Below are positions 62,861 to 64,000 of a stretch of DNA of 64,000 nt, in pieces. The stretch's first letter is position 1. The number at the start of each line of letters is the position of its first letter. Origin of the DNA: Syngnathus acus. Taxonomy: Eukaryota > Chordata > Actinopteri > Syngnathiformes > Syngnathidae. The notes under the pieces are model-generated. The model saw only the letters and a list, made by a program, of their open reading frames with translations. It was not told the origin of the DNA and did no database searches. Where the stretch lies: the NCBI RefSeq assembly GCF_901709675.1, contig NC_051094.1, positions 19,498,501-19,562,500 of the forward strand. Reading direction: 5' to 3'. The position numbers and the translations under genes were made by a program.

Positions 62861-64000
62861 ATGGCTAGACAAAGACAGGAGAGGCGGGGTACAGCCTTAA
62901 GTACTCCGTGGGCATTTTCATCAGCCTACGACAAAAAGAATGATGGAAAAGGAGGCCAAACCGCAGGTAGATTATATGACGGCCCTCAGCCCGATGGACT
63001 GCGGGGAGGCCTGAACCGGAACAGAGAGGGGCAGGAGGTACGTGTTAGGGTGGCTACATGGAACATCGGCAGCATGTCACACCGATCGGGGGAGGTGGTT
63101 GAGGCTCTACACAGGAGAAGGGTGGATGTCTGCTGTGTCCAGGAGTCGAGATGGAAGGGTGGAAGTGCAAGGATGCTGGGTGCAATCGGCAGAAGGTACA
63201 AGTTCTTCTGGCAAGGCTGCAACGAAGGGACTGGTGGTGTTGGAGTACTTATTGCTGAAAAGTGGATAGATCAAGTGCTAAGCATTAGCAGGTTAAATGA
63301 GCGGATCATCGTTGTGAAGTTGATCGTTGGGAAGCGTCTGACAAACGTAATTTCAATCTATGCCCCTCAAGTTGGCAGAAGTCAGGACGAGAAGGATCCG
63401 TTCTGGGACAAGGCCATCATGGTGCTGTCAGGGATCCCCCAGAATGAGGTTATAATTCTGGGAGGTGATCTGAATGGACACGTGGGGAGGGAGTCAGATG
63501 GCTTTGAGGGGGTACATGGGGGACAGGGGTACGGCATGCGGAACGCAGAGGGAGAGAGGATCCTGGAGTTCGGCGACGCACTGGAGCTGGTGCTGTGCAA
63601 CACGCTTTTCAAGAAGGACGAAGCCAAATTAGTAACATACAGTTCGGGTGGCTGCAAGAGCACAATAGATTACATCATGGTCAGAAAGGAGGACCGCGTC
63701 CTGGTCAGGGATGCCAAGGCAATCCCCGGAGAAGAGTGTGTGTCTCAGCATCGCCTAGTCATCGGAGACCTAACTCTGCGGATCAAGAAGGTGGGGGCTA
63801 AGAAGCATCCTCCCAAGTTGAAGGTGTGGAAGCTACATAGCGGAGGGAATAAAAACGAGTTTAGGGAGAAGATTGAGCATATAGCAGAAGAAGTGGAGGA
63901 GATGATGGAGTCGGGTGGTGTGGATGGCAAGTGGCAGGCAATGAAGAAGGCTCTGCTTAAAGCCACAGAGGAGGTGTGCGGATGGTCAAAGGGTAAAGCA
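62861..64000 (+). CDS. LINE (RTE-like) endonuclease frame, open to window edge
   Basis: From ATG at 62861 the frame is open for 380 codons to the last base; the stop lies outside the window. N-terminal MARQRQERRGTALSTPWAFS (basic leader), then the endonuclease: RVATWNIGSMSHRSGEVVEA (active-site N), VDVCCVQESRWKGGSARMLG (E), GVGVLIAEKWIDQVLSISRL, VISIYAPQVGRSQ, VIILGGDLNGHVGRESDGFE (D and N), YSSGGCKSTIDYIMVRKEDR (D), CVSQHRLVIGDLTLRIKK (H). Then a lysine/glutamate-rich linker toward an RT that should begin beyond 64000. No stop or frameshift, so this is one of the youngest copies here. Clade (RTE/BovB-like versus other) is by motif resemblance. Confidence 0.85.
   Translation, partial: MARQRQERRGTALSTPWAFSSAYDKKNDGKGGQTAGRLYDGPQPDGLRGGLNRNREGQEVRVRVATWNIGSMSHRSGEVVEALHRRRVDVCCVQESRWKGGSARMLGAIGRRYKFFWQGCNEGTGGVGVLIAEKWIDQVLSISRLNERIIVVKLIVGKRLTNVISIYAPQVGRSQDEKDPFWDKAIMVLSGIPQNEVIILGGDLNGHVGRESDGFEGVHGGQGYGMRNAEGERILEFGDALELVLCNTLFKKDEAKLVTYSSGGCKSTIDYIMVRKEDRVLVRDAKAIPGEECVSQHRLVIGDLTLRIKKVGAKKHPPKLKVWKLHSGGNKNEFREKIEHIAEEVEEMMESGGVDGKWQAMKKALLKATEEVCGWSKGKA

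Overview
This is a piece of animal genome, almost certainly a ray-finned (teleost) fish. There is one recognisable host gene and about 60 kb of transposable elements. The host gene is UBE2L3 (UbcH7, an E2 ubiquitin-conjugating enzyme) on the minus strand. Three coding exons lie at 42366-42392, 31673-31768 and 31401-31587, with correct splice sites, phases and the catalytic Cys86. The last coding exon (about 51 residues) was not found and should lie to the left, either beyond position 1 or lost. The fish assignment rests on the repeats: Tc1-like elements, L2, Rex1-like and RTE-like LINEs, hAT and pogo MITEs, piggyBac and tRNA-headed SINEs. The species cannot be named from this sequence.

Layout. 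1-1.2 kb: Ty3/Gypsy remnant. 1.8-5.1 kb: pogo-type MITEs with LTR fragments and a 118-bp minisatellite. 5.2-9.3 kb: hAT remnant and a Rex1-like LINE holding a Tc1 element with an intact 339-residue transposase (6241-7260). 10.0-22.6 kb: a nested stack flanked by inverted THAP fragments. A Tc1 holds a mariner-like element, which holds a pogo-like element, which holds an RTE-like LINE (itself holding L2 and a MITE), a hAT and a two-gene THAP element. 23.3-26.8 kb: piggyBac with TTAA ends, split by a hAT and an L2. 27-42.4 kb: UBE2L3 introns and exons. Intron 1 (10.6 kb) holds a pogo transposon split by a hAT, an L2 split by another hAT with a long nested hairpin, MITEs and SINE pieces. 42.4-43.8 kb: TA/TAGA microsatellite and a 0.64-kb tandem duplication directly upstream of the UBE2L3 start codon. 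45-47.3 kb: Gypsy chromodomain element with its integrase core deleted. 47.3-50.7 kb: a hAT and a second, inverted copy of the pogo-like plus THAP ensemble. 51-56 kb: pogo MITEs, an L2 5' end abutting a ZBED5-like hAT gene, SINE. 56-61.6 kb: SINEs, LTR-like DNA, LINE scraps, hAT MITEs, an AT-rich tandem repeat and a Tc1 pseudogene. 61.8-64 kb: Copia gag fragment, then an open 380-codon LINE endonuclease frame running off the window edge.

Apart from UBE2L3 the genes form no pathway; they are selfish elements that have repeatedly inserted into one another. The most informative content is the insertion order, readable from target-site duplications (TSDs) and from a second copy that preserves an empty site. 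Next are a short two-gene transposon with a THAP exon and a second unrelated conserved exon facing each other, and several non-autonomous elements that keep only DNA-binding or terminal parts of their transposases. Coordinates of splice sites, TSDs and termini were read base by base; family names come from recognised protein motifs and should be checked by database search.
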